Below are positions 11,293 to 24,369 of a stretch of DNA of 64,000 bases, piece after piece. This DNA comes from Xiphophorus maculatus (taxonomy: Eukaryota > Chordata > Actinopteri > Cyprinodontiformes > Poeciliidae). Each line of letters begins with the position of its first letter. Within the stretch, counting starts at the first letter, position 1. The DNA is taken from positions 12,710,565 to 12,774,564 of the forward strand of contig NC_036446.1 of assembly GCF_002775205.1 (NCBI RefSeq), in the 5' to 3' direction. Under the pieces are notes generated by a model. The model was not told the origin of the DNA. It saw only the letters and a list, made by a program, of their open reading frames with translations, and did no database searches. The translations under genes were made by a program, and so were the position numbers.

Positions 11293-14200
11293 TTATATTT
11301 CTGGTTGTCCTTGATGCACGGGGTTATGGTGGGTTTCTGCTAACGCATTAGGAAGTTCTTGACCCTGATGTTCCTCTGTTTGCTTTATGGATTCGTCCTG
11401 AAGCATCATTACGTCCAGTCGCTGCTCGTCTTTCTGCTCCACCGCTCCTGCATTCAACTCCGCAGTAATTGTGTTTGATTGCTTGTTCTCTTCTGTCAAC
11501 TCCTGCTCTTGATGAGGTGCTTTGTTGTTGCTTGAGCCCTTTAAAATAGATGTAGGTAAACAATGTCACTTAAAAAAAATAAAAGTAAAAAAAAAACAAT
11601 CAGGATCTAACAGTAAATCATTGGAGGAAATCTCAAAGACATTAACAGCTGTTACAATTATTAGTATTTTTATCATTTATATTAGTTGTTAAATGTAACG
11701 CTGAATGATTGATTTTGATTTGTTATGGTAACTAGCTTTAGCTAGCTTAGCTACATAGTGCTAATACTAAAGCTAAACATGCTAGTAGTCTTTACTGGTC
11801 ACACTTCAAAACATAAAAATCTTATTTCAAGTAAGAGTACAAAGTATTTGGTAAAAAGGATAATCAAGTACCTTTTTACATTTTTACTTACTTTACCAAC
11901 TAACATACTCAAGTATCTTTACAAAGGTACTTGAGTACCTATGGTAAAAGGTACAATTTAAAAAACTGGTATTGTATTCATATCATTATGGAAATATTTG
12001 TAATTTTTATATCTGCTAAACCTCCTTTTAAAGTTGAATTCAATGTTGAAAGCTTATATAATAATTATAGTATTTATTGTAGTATTCACAAATATTCAAT
12101 ATTTTTAAATGTTTAATATTTAAAAGTTGAATATTTAAAAATTACATAATCGGACAGAATGAAATATATGTGGACATTTGGACATTTTAAAGACCAAAAT
12201 GAAAATAATTCACATGAACAATATAATTACAAAATAACAAAATTAGGCAAAAGAAACATTTTCCAAATCAACTGCTTTCAATATATAAAACATATGAAAT
12301 TAATAAAAACTGCAGGTGTGTGTCTTGTGAATTTTTGGTTAAAAGATGTTTATTCTTCATTCAGTGAAGTTTCTCACATTGGACAGATTATCCAGAAATT
12401 TTACTCAATTAAGAGTAGTGATACTTAACTCTAAAATTACTCAAGTAAAAACGTACAGCCTTGTCAAAAGTTAATTTTTTTCCACAAAGTTACTCAAGTA
12501 AATGTAACTGAATACATGTAACTAATTACTACCCAACTCAGCTAATAATGCAGCTTCTCAAGACAATTGGAGATATCTCAATTATCTCATATAACAACTT
12601 TCAGATTTTTAAATAAAACAATATTGCAGATGAAACAATGTGTGCATGTTACGTAAATTTTGCCAACAGTCACAGTTTATGTTGTCGGTGTACCTGTGTG
12701 TTAATAAATGAAGGCGACAGCAGCTCTGAAGGGTCCAGCAGGCCATCCTGGTTTAGATCCTGAGTCTGTAGTAAGAAATCCACCATGGACACCACCTGAA
12801 CCCAGCAGGCACGAAAAGAAAAGACACATTTAAAAAAGCAGCCAAAGAATCCTGAAGGTGGTATTTACAAATACACACAAATTAAAAAACAACAACACAC
12901 TGATTCAGTCACTTCAGCTTACTTGCTCACTGGCCTCTGGTCCTAGTGCATGATGGGAGATGTAGTCAGAGAGCAGCTTCATGATCTCCAAGCCATCCAA
13001 GAATCCGCTGCGATCATAATCGTAGAGACGAAACAGGAAGAACACCTCTGAAGCAAAACAGAGAAGACGAGTTATAAACTAAAGTTCATTTAAATTTCAC
13101 TTTGAAAACGTATCTAGAAAAAACTCGTGTTTAACAAGTTCCTGTGCCAGGATGAGGTGGTTTTTGGCCGTATTGATTTAAATTTCTTTTGCAAAACTAC
13201 AGTGGAAACACTTTTTCGCATCATGCGAGACGTGATCAACAGCTGGACGTTACTACTGTTGAAAACAGCAAAGAAGACAACAGGAAGTGGCAGGAGGATG
13301 ATGGTTTGTTTTGACTTTTGAAACTCAGAAATTTCCTTTTTTTTCTGGAAAATTTCTGAGATAAATCTCAAAATTTATGAGTTGTTTTTTTTTGTAGAAA
13401 GTTACTTTTTTTGTCCTGTCTGTTATGGCCCAAATACGACATCATAGGATGGAGAAGCAAAAAAAAGTTCAAGTTGCTTCAGGTCCAATCAGTGATAAAA
13501 TGGGGAACAATCAAGTCCATGATCCGAGCAATTTGATATGTTGATTTCACTTCTTAAGTTAAATCATTAAAATATGTTACCCTTTCAATAATTCAGTGAT
13601 TTACTGATCCGTATGTGTATGAATCTTGGATATTACGTGTTGTTTGCAGTAGGTGTCGTCTACCTTGCTCCCAGGAAGTGATGTCAGGACTTCCCTGACT
13701 GTTGCGTAGACTTTGCTGAATGTAGCTCTGCAACAACCTGCGATTACACAGTTTTACAAAACATCAGGTGGAAATAACAGAAAGTAAAAGATAAAAATAG
13801 AAAAAAATTATTTTTCTATTTTTGAAATTATTATTAAAATAAATATGTGAACTGTGAATATTCAAATAATTAGACTTAGACTTATTTTATTGTCATCGCT
13901 CAAAGAATTATAAGTAAAATTGGCAGTGAAATGTCAATGATCTAAGGAACTTAGTGCTGCTAACGATCTCCACTGGTTTGTCGTTAATGAGGAGTGGTGT
14001 GTGGCTCCTTCTGAAGTCGACAATGATTTCTTTTGTCTTGCCGACGTTCAGGAGCAGGTTGTTTATTATGCACCAGTCCACAAGATGTTGTACCTCTTTT
14101 CTGTAGTTCACTTCATTGTTGTCCTGAATTAATCCCACAATTGTTGTGTCATCTGCATATTTCATGATGTGGTTTGTGTTAAACCTGGGACGACAGTTGT

Positions 14201-17200
14201 GTCTGGTGAGCAGGGGTTGGTATGCTGGGGTGAGCATAACCGAAAGATGAGCTGAAGAGCCGAGATGGGCTGGGGAATTGCTCTGAAAGCTTTCTTGATA
14301 TTGGTGTAGACCAAATCCAGCATGTTTTCCTCTCTGGTCGGAAAATCCACATATTGATGGAAATTAGGAAGAACAGTCTTCATGTTAGCTTGGTTAAAAT
14401 CTCCAGCAACAATAAAAACACCCTCCGGGTATATGGATTGTCTGTCACTGATGGCATGGTGAAAGGTACTCAGTGCTTGCTTGGTGTTGGCAGTGGGCGG
14501 GTTGTAGACAGCAGAAATGATAACGGTGGTGAATTCCAGGGGTAGGTAGAAAGGTCTGATCTCACAATCATGAACTCAATGTGCACAGAGCAATGACTGG
14601 AGGCCAGGGTGGCATTGTTACACCAGCTGCTGTAAATGTAAATACAAACACCACCTCCCCTGGATTTACCAGTAAGAGCATGGCTTCTGTCGGCTCAAAA
14701 TGTTGTTGGCCCCTCCAGGCTGATGGCATTATCAGGGACAGATGAGTTTAGCCATGTCACACAGAAAATGAGAATGCAGCAGTTTCTTGTTTCCGTTTTG
14801 GTGGTTAAATCCAGCTTCAGGTAGTTCAATTTGCTTTCAAGGGATCGTACATTAGCAAGCAAGATGGAGGGAAGTGGCAAACGGAAAGGGTGAGCTTTTA
14901 GCTTAGCTGTAAGTCCACCGCGACACCCTTGCATCTGTTTTCTCTCACGTCTTCTCCGGTGTCTCCATGGGCCTGGGCTGTTGGAAAATTCAGCTGCTGT
15001 GGCGTTAGCTTGGTTCAACTGGTCCAACTGACGTAGCAGTCCAAGGCTTTGCAGAGGGTCCGTGTCTCCAAATTTATGGAGTCCAGATGACTAAATTTGC
15101 TCAATACCATAGTCTGATGGTCATAGACTGGTCTTACGCTGTTTCTCTGAGTTATTGTAGCAGAAAATACTGATTTAAGCAATAAATTGGTGGTATTACC
15201 GGGAGCCGAAGCAGCTGCAGCCATAAAGGGCGCCGCCATTGTAATAACAATAAAAACAAAGTCTGGTGTTTCTCCTCCTGCAGTTTTATCAGAGTTTGGC
15301 TCTGGCCGCATCAGCAGCACAGCAGAAGCCGAAGTCCAGAGTGACGAGACATAACCTGCTCAGTCCACTGTAAAAAATTAAATACGGAGCCTGTGGGGTT
15401 TATATAAGGCTGCAACAAATAATTATTTCAGTTATTGAAAAGTTTTAGTAATTAATTTTTAGTAAAAATTATTGAAAATGTTGAGCTTTTTTTTTTTGGA
15501 ATCTGTATACTACAGTTAACAATTACTAAATTAGTTGACGATTAATTGATTCATGATGATTAATCTGATTAATCGTTCCAGTCTCAGTTTTATGTTGTGT
15601 CAACATTAGAAAGCCATCTGACGAAAACAATGGCTGACGATTTTATTTTATGCAAGGTTTTGATTGCTAGCAATGATGTAAAACCTTAATAGTGTGGCTG
15701 GAGGAAACGAGTGGTGATGTGGGCATAACCTTGAAATGGACTTTCAAGTCCATTTCTAAGAAAGTGAAGCGACCTCACTCCATTTCTGACTCGGAGTGAG
15801 GTCGCAGTTCATCAGCTGGGTCTCGTTCGAAGGCCTCTCACCTGCGTTCCTCTTCTCCAGAGCCGAAGGGATTGATCAGTCCTGGAGGGGGACGGAGATC
15901 CGATTCTTCCCTAAAGTGACGAACAAATAACAGCATAACAAAAACAACACACTAAAGTAGATCTATTGACGTGTTGAATGTTATTTATTTATTTTAAATC
16001 CAACTAAAGAGGCAGCATATCAGTACTCTTTTATTTTTGTATCAGAATTTTGTTTGAGCTTTTTTTCTTATTTTAAAGGGGATCTATTAAGCTTCTTTGA
16101 ATAGGTTAGAATTAGTGTATAGACATGTGCACAACGTTTTTGGAGAAAATCATTTTTAGATAATGAGATTTTATTTTGCTGAGTTCTGCTTATTTTAAGC
16201 TTCTTCAGAATGAGATGCTTTGGGGCGTCTTGTCACTTTAAATCCAAATAAGCTGCTGCTAGCCACGCCCCCCCAACTCAACATTTACACTTGTACATGA
16301 AAATGGATGCAAACAGATGCACAATTATACAACCGTACATCTTTGAAAAGCACAAGTGGAGCCATCTGCAGCAAGTGGTTTCTGGATGGTAATTCAACAA
16401 CAAAAACCAGCTGACCAAACATTCTGGAACTCCACTGGGGTTGCTAGGTGACGGGTTGGGCTCAGTTGGGGTTGCTAGGTGACGGCATAGTGCCTGTAGA
16501 ATGTGACTTAATAATATTATTCTGGACAGCAAAAAACATTGGTGTTTTTTTAAGCGCTTTGGGTGTTTTTAGAAGCAGTAGTAACTGGAATGGAAGTATT
16601 AAAAAACACGGAAATTTTTAATGCCATTGCCCCTTTATAATAACTATTGATCAAAAGTAAACAATAGAAATTCAGTTGATACACTTTTTTTCTCAATGTC
16701 TGACGTCAAATCAGACATTTTTCTTTCTTGTTTTATGTTCCCATAGGATTATCAATATTAGTTGTATGTACTAAACACTAAACTGATTAGATATATTTTT
16801 TAATTACAAGAACAGAAATAGAATTCTAGATATCATAAAGTCCTTGGTCAGTTTCCAGATCTCTGAACGAAATGCGTTCAACTGTCTGAACGATTACATG
16901 CTAGTATAAACACAACTGGGTTCCTTATTTCAGAGACGGATGTTTTTAGGTGTGCAACATGAACATCACCCAATATTTACCAAAAATAAATTATTTTTAC
17001 CTAAAACTGGGATAGTTTAGTTTGATTTAGTGTCAAACAGTGACAACATGAATCTAAACATCTACTGTCACCTGTACATGTTTTAGCTTAAACTTTAGCT
17101 TCAAATATTATAAATGTGATGAGTGAGGCTCACTAGTGGAGTAATTGGGTCACCTTTGAGTCCCAGGGAGACCTGGTGCTGCCAGGCTCAGGTTTATGAG

Positions 17201-17251
17201 GAACCACAGGGACAGAGCAGGTGGGGCCAGCCGGACCAGCTGGTACCCCAT
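11293..17251 (-). CDS. cgref1: Cell growth regulator with EF-hand domain 1
   Basis: A secreted calcium-binding protein reported to affect growth and adhesion. Coding exons on the minus strand: 17154-17251 (ATG at 17251), 15842-15910, 13664-13737, 12923-13047, 12694-12795 and 11293-11538 (stop TAA 11293-11295). All phases agree and give 237 residues, shorter than human (~300), mainly because the acidic C-terminal repeat region is short. The N-terminus is a signal peptide (hydrophobic run LAPPALSLWFLINLSLAA). The motifs INPFGSGEEERR and LLQSYIQQ match the family's NPF..LLQSYL segment. Two canonical EF-hand loops follow: DYDRSGFLDGLE and DLNQDGLLDPSE. The tail is Gln/Glu-rich. A noncoding first exon near 18.46-18.6 kb is inferred from the donor at 18461. 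MCFD2 was considered, but the NPF/LLQSY region and the long acidic tail favour CGREF1. Confidence 0.88.
11790..12540. repeat. Dispersed repeat D, copy 1 ('tactcaagtaa' element)
   Basis: Both ends are rich in alternating 'tactcaagta' / 'tacttgagta' units, with an AT-rich core containing 'ttttaaagaccaaaatgaaaat'. The core and ends recur at 31087-31640. It is probably a non-autonomous DNA element in a cgref1 intron. Confidence 0.7.
13870..15345 (-). mobile_element. L2/CR1-type LINE, internally deleted and decayed
   Basis: Read on the minus strand, an N-terminal section (about 15320-14700) includes LPSILLANVRSLESKLNYL, typical of the start of the LINE endonuclease domain. An endonuclease end (REENMLDLVYTNIKKAF, near 14340) follows. 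The sequence then jumps to a reverse-transcriptase segment, MKYADDTTIVGLI and NNLLLNVGKTKEIIVDFRR (14160-13990), with the YADD catalytic motif intact. Most of the endonuclease and the N-terminal RT are missing. The 3' end reads 'gatgacaataaaataagtctaagtcta', the short-repeat tail usual for this clade. It sits in the cgref1 intron and is not functional. Confidence 0.85.
16077..16638. mobile_element. Repeat family A, copy 2
   Basis: It starts after TTAA (16073-16076) with AGGGGATCTATTA and ends near 'gcccctttataat'. The body shares 'ggccacgcccc', 'ttgaaaagca-aagtggagcc' and the twice-repeated 'ggttgctaggtgacgg' with the other family A copies. It lies in the cgref1 intron. Confidence 0.7.
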
Positions 17252-18461
17252 GTGCAGACCTGAAAATACACAATGATGGGATCAAACATTCGGTGTAGTT
17301 TCCCCACACTGGATACTGCTACACTTCAAGATTTAAACAATAAAAATATATGAACAATACACTGATAAACCCTCTAACTTGTAGTAAAGGACACAAAATG
17401 TGTGTTTTAGTTGTTGATCCTAGTTTGGAAAAGTAAAGTGCTTAATAATAAAGAGAAAATTTGGATGGCAAAGACCATAAAACATTGAATTTCTAAGAAC
17501 AAAGTATAACAATAGTTAATCTTAAAGCGGCAGTTTTCATTTTGACCCACTTACCCTTCAACTGAGAATAAAAACTGCAGGTTTTTTTCATGCATCACAG
17601 CAAATTAGCTAATTTTCTTCTGCTAATAGCTTCTCTTTGATGTGACTATAAATAAGAAATCAGAATAATGTATTTGTTAAATCTGAATGGTTCTAACTTT
17701 AACAGTCTTTTTAGGTTTAAATGTAATGCAAAAACCAAAATAAAAATGTTGAGAAAACATTTATAATTTGTAGAAACCGCTCTGTATGATAACTTTGGGA
17801 ATATTATTTGTATTTTTTTCCAGTGAAGGCAATTATTTTTATTTTTATGGAAGCCATTTCCACCTCTGTAATGAGAACAGAGTTTATAAATGAATCTTGT
17901 ATTGATGACTTGATCATGTTTTACTTACCAGACAAAACCTAATAATTATCACAATGGGATGCAGAACATTCGCTTTTTCTGCTGTTGTTTTTCTGAAAGT
18001 TGACCTTTTTAACCATAATTTTAAAAGTCAAGGCAGAATATTTGATTTTTGTAGGTTGGTAATTTAAAGAAGAAAAAAAAAACTAATGCTAAAATCAGCA
18101 GACGTGAACTTGAAAGGCTGAGAACCTTCAATTAGTGCAGACGAGTTTAAAAATAATCTGTTTTTGTTTCCCGTATAAAATGTTTCCCTTTTAAATCAGA
18201 CTTCATATTAAATCCCTGCAGCTTCCTCATACAGTCGATGCAATTTGCTCCCTTTCACTGCAGCATTGTCTGTCACCGCATGCACCGACGAGACAAACTG
18301 GTTCCTGAATGATGTTTTTAACATCAAACCTCCATCTCGGATAAATATTTAAGGTCTTGTTAAATCCCAGGATCCTTAATAACCTGAAAACTAAATATTT
18401 AAACAACCTTATAGTCGGTGAAATCAGTGCAGCAGCTGTGCAATCTACACACCGAGCCTAC

Positions 18462-18600
18462 CTGAATGCATAGCTGGAGTGTTGACAGGAGAGACGCGTT
18501 GATTTCCGCAGGTTAAAGGTTCATTTCTGGAGAACACCTCTGTCCCGTCCCGCACCGCCCCGCACCGCACCGCCCCGCCCCGCCCCGCCGGCTCTGCAGC
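18462..18600 (-). promoter_or_regulatory. cgref1 noncoding first exon and GC-box cluster
   Basis: A strong donor (CAG|gtaggc at 18464-18456, minus strand) marks the end of a first exon that would join the acceptor at 17260. Immediately upstream, 18546-18590 is a run of CCGCCCCGCC / CGCACCG units, that is, several overlapping Sp/KLF GC boxes in a locally CpG-rich patch. It is probably the core promoter. The exact transcription start is unknown. Confidence 0.6.
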
Positions 18601-18978
18601 ACTGCGTCCTCCCCCTCTCAGGTCCCCTCTGCGGGTTTTGCTCCGTGGCAGGCTCCACGTGGATGAGCCCGGTCTGTCTTTGTCCGGGATTTTCCTGCCA
18701 CGCCACGTCCACGCACTCAGTCACATTCCTCTAAGGGTGCGGACACACAAACCTGGTATTTATTTATGTAATCCTGGGTCACTTCGTTTACATGGGCGGA
18801 GCAGCAGCTCATTCGTGTGGGTGAAACGCTGTCAGCGTTTTGTTTTTGCAGCAAATTTAGGGTTGTGATTTACGTGCAGCTTAAATCCAGCAACTGTAGC
18901 TTTAAAGGAAAGCGCAGCGGCCACTCCTGTATGGAGGACCAAAAGTGCCAAAATGTAATAAATTAACAAATTGCTACA

Positions 18979-19085
18979 GAGGTGGGTAGAGTACCCACAA
19001 TTGTACTGAAGGGTAGCACTACTTCAACACACGTTTACTTAAGTAAAAGTAATAAGTAACTACGAAATGACTCAAGGGCAGAGCT
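18979..19085. repeat. Dispersed repeat C, copy 1 (end fragment)
   Basis: The terminus 'gaggtgggtagagta' leads into 'tacttaagtaaaagtaa'. The complementary terminus 'tactctacccacct' closes the copy at 28430-28767. Only one end is present here. Confidence 0.6.
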
Positions 19086-20404
19086 GCAATTCTACAATCT
19101 GACCACAAGATGTCACTGTAGCATTTTATTTAGCTTATATAGTTTTGTGGGAAATGTTGAATTGGCCACATGCAAATCTTTACATGTTTAACATATTTTC
19201 ATTAAATGCCACATCTTAGGAAGTACAATGAGATTCAGTGACAAGTTTATAAAAGATTTCCACCTAAAAATAACTTCCATTTGGTTTTCTCAACCTTGAG
19301 TAAGAACTTTGTTTTACCAAGTTATTAATAACGAAGTTAAGGAGCAGAGACGGACTTCAATGCCAACCTAGTTTAATCAGCCATCTTATCAGCTGCAGTA
19401 CAGAGCATAAAGGCAACAACAAAGAGTTATTTACTTAAAGCAATGCGAGTTCTTACGCCATAGAAACACGAGGATGTTTGTTTTTTTACTCATCCAGATA
19501 ATTACAGATGAAACTACTCACACAAAAACAAACACAAGCTCACTTCCCACATCCAAACGAACGAGTCCTTAAGGTTTCAATAAAAGACAAATTAAACATG
19601 ACAGAACACATTTGAGCTGAAGGAAGAATTTACCTATTTAAAGTGTGGCCTCCTTGCTTGACCTTACATAAAATATATAATAGAGCTTTCCAAAAATAAC
19701 TAGAGCACACCTTGTGTTGATTCAGAAAGTTTGTTTTCTGACAGATGGCTAACTATCTTTACTTTAAATTTACAGAAGAATCTTCTTCTCCCACGCAATA
19801 GTACAGCAATTAATACACAAAAAGTATTTTTCCGTGCAGGTTGGCATAAGATTTCCAGAGTTTTTGACTTCAGATGTAATAAAAGAAAATCATTATATGA
19901 TGTAAGGATGCACATTTTAAGGAAATTAACAATGAGAGACCAAGTTTTCAGTAATTATCATATTACCTCATATTAAATGTGGCTGTACACACATTATTAA
20001 AAGTCAAGGAAGAATGTGTGAGACCTTCCAGTTGTAGGATGAAAAGAAAAGCGTTACACAGGAGGTCAAGCGTTCGTGACTGCAGCGCCATGTTGACTCG
20101 TTATTTCACAGCTGGTCGGTGCGCAAGCATCCCACCGACGGCCGCCAACAGGAAACGAGATTACTCTGCAATTATTCACATGATTTACTGTCAAATATGG
20201 TTACGAGAGTAAGATATCTGTATTCTTTTACGTCCTCCAACAGTATTAACTCCATGTTTTATGCCTGGAGTTGTATTCACAGCATCGAGAGGGAAAATTA
20301 CAAAAACAGAACAATTAATTACTCAAGTTTCACAAATTTGCTCTTTAGCTGTTCATGTTTTACTGCACATCAGATTTCCTATTTTCAGAACAGTTGCACA
20401 AATT

Positions 20405-20760
20405 GGATAGCTTTGCAAAGGTATTCACGTCCCTTAAATTTTCCTCCATATTATCATATTACAACGACAAGTTTTAAATGCATTTTATTGGGATTGACCA
20501 ACACAACACATTGCAAAATTGTGAATATGATGCATACTTTTCATAAGTGATGTGTTTTGGTGTAAAAGTATGTTGTACTTTGGTAATCCACCAAAAGTAC
20601 ATCGTACTTTTGATTGATGAAACAAAAGGTGTTTCGTCAAAGTATTGCCTCAAAGTGGCAAATACAGCTTCACATTTCAGATTTTTATTTGTAAAAATGT
20701 TTGAAAATCATTTCTTGCTTGTCTTCTGCTTATATTAATTCACTCTGTGTTGATTATATA
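20405..20760. repeat. Dispersed repeat F, copy 1
   Basis: It contains 'gcaaaggtattcacgtccctt', 'ttattgggattgaccaacac' and 'cacatttcagatttttatttgtaaaaatgtttgaaaa'. These are segments of a repeat abundant in fish genomes; related pieces occur near 33140, 36240, 39565 and 55775 here. Confidence 0.6.
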
Positions 20761-21420
20761 AAGAGGTGAAGAGATTTAATGGGGTTGAAAGGCGTTTTAT
20801 ATGTTTGACGACTTGTACAGTATATGAAGTTAATCACCAAAAGTACACAAAAGGAAAAGAAAAACAATAATTTTCCCTAAAGGACTGTTTAGTGACACTG
20901 ACCTTTCTGCACAGTGTCACACAACTGCACGTCTTTGTTTTCTTAAGCGTGCTCACACAGCCGTGACGCTCACACATGTCCCAAACTGAGGACATCCCTC
21001 CATTACATAACAGGGATTAGGCTCCTCTGTTTGGTGGCCCCTAACAGTGAAAACTGTGTGAGTCTATTTTTGACCTCTCGACCTCGGTGTCATTTCAGTG
21101 TATGCTCACTGCAGTAATTGGTACATGCCGTCCCAATCTGCATTCAGTGTGTGGGCCTCAAACTCTTCGAACGGACGCAACTCAAAGCTCTGGCTGTCTG
21201 AAAACGGTCTTCGTGATTATTCCTCTTACAAAATTTAATAGTTTAGATTTATGTGAAATGGGTTTAGGATCAGGTTTGGTGATCAGTTGGCAAAATGCAA
21301 ACTGCAAAAATACAAAATTGGTTGAGTTTCTAATAAAATATCCAAACATCACTATTTAATATCATATTTGTCAAACTCATCAGTTAAATTGTTAATAATT
21401 TAATTTCCTTGATGCTTCTG

Positions 21421-21775
21421 CACTGCAAAAATACAAAATCTCACCAAGCTTTTCTGTCTATTTTCTAGTGAAAATAACTTAGTACATTTGAAATTAGACA
21501 AAACTAACTTAGAAGTAACTTTTCAGCAACATACAGGAGCTTGTTTTAGTCAATAATTCCTTAATTTTGATGAAAAAGTACTTGCTCTATTGGAAGGTAA
21601 ATTAATGTACCAATAATCTAGTATTTTTTCATCCATATTAAGGAATTATTTACTTAATTTACAAGCTGTTATATCTTGGTGCAAAGTCACTTCTGAGTTA
21701 GTTTTGTCTGATTTCAAGTGTACTAAGTTATTTGCACTAGAAACTAGACCAAAATATTTTTGTATTTTTTCAGTG
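21421..21775. mobile_element. Fold-back element B, copy 1 (complete)
   Basis: It starts CACTGCAAAAATACAAAATC and ends with the complement (tttttgtattttttcagtg). The two ~165 bp halves are complementary throughout ('gacaaaactaactta' against 'gagttagttttgtc'), making one long hairpin. Other copies lie at 38244, 52588, 54908 and 60470. Confidence 0.85.
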
Positions 21776-22889
21776 CAGAAACAGCAAGAAGGTTAAATTA
21801 AATGAATTTGAAAAATATGATGTGATGACATTTGCATATTTTATTTTGTCTTTAAAATATGAACATGCATTTTATAGCTGACTATTGTGTTGTGTAGTAA
21901 TTTGCAAAATGTGTAAAACATTCCACATGTGAAACGTTTTCTTATGTGAACATCCTGTTATAAAACGCGAAGGTGTGTTTTACTTTTGTAGGAAATCTTT
22001 CCTACGTGTCACATGTAGAAATTGTACTCAATTCTTGGTGAGATTCACACAAGGAGGATATTTTTCTGTACATACTAGTCTAAACACACTCAGGTCTAAA
22101 CACAGACAGAGGGCAGTTTTACGTCATGAGCGCCTAATTGGAGACTTGTGTCAGAAAATGTTCTCAGGACAGGCAGGGTTCAAACAGTCAGGGCAAATTA
22201 ACTGGAAGATTTCTTAATTGCAGCCACACATGAACATGACTTGTACGTTAATAAATGACGTGTGGACTAAATGTTTTGAACTGGATTAAAAGTTCTGTTT
22301 CCATGAAGTCAGTGGGCAGCTGTAAACTGCAACATAGTTACATTCCCATACATAAACGTATGGAAAGGTCAACTAGAAAGATTTGCACAAAAATACCGAC
22401 ATGGTCACATGGAAACACTTGTAAAATATGCTTCAGACAGTCTGGAAGTAATTTAGCGGCTTACAAGCTTATATGGGGCTACAAAAGTGTCAAAAGGTTT
22501 TCATGCATGTTATTAAATATATATACAAAGGTCAGAGATTTCTTCCTACCTGGAATTGATAAAGTTTAAAAAACACATATGATCTTTTGTTTTGGAAATC
22601 CCATTTGTTTTAGGAAATAACAGCTGCTTTTTGGCAGGAATGTAACCCAAATGTATGTCTGGATCCCCATGAGTTTATTCTGACTCCTAAATGTAAAACT
22701 CTGACAGTTTCAAAGAAATACGACTCAGCTTCCATGTATAGTGCATGTCTAGACATTTGCAAATAATTTTGGCACATTTAATGTATGTGCTATGACATTC
22801 AAAAAGAGCCTAAAATTAGCCTTGTAAAGAAAATGTAAATTTTTCCAAACCTTTGAGCATTTCTAAAAGGAAAGTCCTTATGTTCTTAA

Positions 22890-23300
22890 AGGGGACCTTT
22901 TTATTTATCTATTTGGGTCTGAACTGCTTCTAAAAACAAACCAAGCATTTTTATAAAAAAAAAACTACTCAGATGTTTTTTGCCAATAAATAATTTTTTT
23001 TTGGTATCTGGAAAATGAGCTGTTTCAAAAACCTCCAGAAAGTAAAGTCACGATCAATGAGTACTGGGCCGTTACTTGGCAACCGCAGCAAAACTCCAGC
23101 ACATTTGGGCAGCTGGTTTTACTGCTGTTTCCGCTGTACAATGGCTGCTGGAAGAGACAAATGTCATGTTGACTTTCCATCCAGAAACTATTCTAGCTGG
23201 TTGGGCAGGAGGTTCTACTTCTGCTTTTCAAAGATGTGTGGTTGTATAACTGTGCATCTGTTTCTGCATCAATTTTCATGTTTTCAAACTGCACATTAGG
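22890..23300. mobile_element. Repeat family A, copy 3 (right part missing)
   Basis: It follows TTAA (22886-22889) and begins AGGGGACCT. It keeps 'cgttacttggcaaccg', 'gtacaatggctgctggaagag', 'aagatgtgtggttgtataactgtgcatctgttt', and then stops. Confidence 0.75.
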
Positions 23301-24012
23301 ATGAAGCAGCAAGAATCTGGCACCTTTGAAAATATAACTGAAAATAGTAAATATTTAATGAAGTTAATAATTTTCATAGGGAGTGTAGTAGTCAAAGGTA
23401 CTTTTATCGCCATTGATAATTACATCCAAAAATGTTAACTTGTATATAGAATCCATGTATGCACACGTGCACATATTTTTGGCACATTTAGCACCCCATA
23501 TATTCTTCATATTTTACATTAAATGCAAAATGTGTGATGTTCTTAATCGCTTACTGCATATTTATTTCTGTTCACTTTTTCATAATTCCAAAAATACTAA
23601 AAAACACAGTAATGTATTTTTTATTATTGATTTTTTAAAATTCTCACAGTTTGTATCTGAACACAGGGATATTTTTTTATTGTTGTTCATCTCTGACAGA
23701 ACAATGATCTGTAAATTATTCCAGAGAACTAAAGAAGAATCTCAGCACATCTGTCTGTGAACTGAACCACAAAACAAAGTGGGTCAAGCAGCAAGACAAC
23801 AAGCTGATAACACAAAGCATCCTAACGCAAAATGAGTAAAGAAGAATCAACTTAACGTTTTGGAAAGGAATAGTCAAAGTCTTGACCTTAATCCAGCATA
23901 CATGTTGTGGGGAGGCATAAAGCGAGCAGTTTGGGTGATAAAACCAGCAAACAAAATGCAGAACAAAATGTTCTGTACTCACCATTAAAGTCTGAAAATA
24001 TTTAAATCCATT

Positions 24013-24369
24013 TACAGCTTTGGAAAAAATGAAGAGTCCACTGCACTGAGCCCCATTGAAAACCTCCTGGTTATTCCACCAAATATTGATTTCTGTTCTC
24101 TTCCTGAGTTAAAACATTAATATTGTTGTTTCTAAATGAATATCAACTTGTTTTATTTGCACTATTTGAGGTCTGAAAGCTCTGCATCGTTTTGTTATTC
24201 TGACCATTTCTCATTTCTGCAAATAAATACTACATTTTTGCTTCTAATTTCAGAGACATGCTGTCATAGAATAAAAGAATAATGTTAATTTTATTCAAAT
24301 ATATACATATAAAAACTAAAACCAGAGAAAATGATAATCTTAAGTGGTCTATTAATTTTTTCCAGAGCA
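24013..24369 (+). mobile_element. Short TA-flanked inverted-repeat element, copy 2
   Basis: Nearly the same sequence and orientation as 1061-1427 ('actgcactgagccccattgaaa', 'ttcctgagttaaaacattaatattgtt'). The right terminus reads 'tttttccagagca'. Confidence 0.8.

Noticed and set aside
20119..20550. 143-codon plus-strand open frame
   Set aside because: Its right part overlaps repeat F, composition is AT-driven, and no family similarity is seen.
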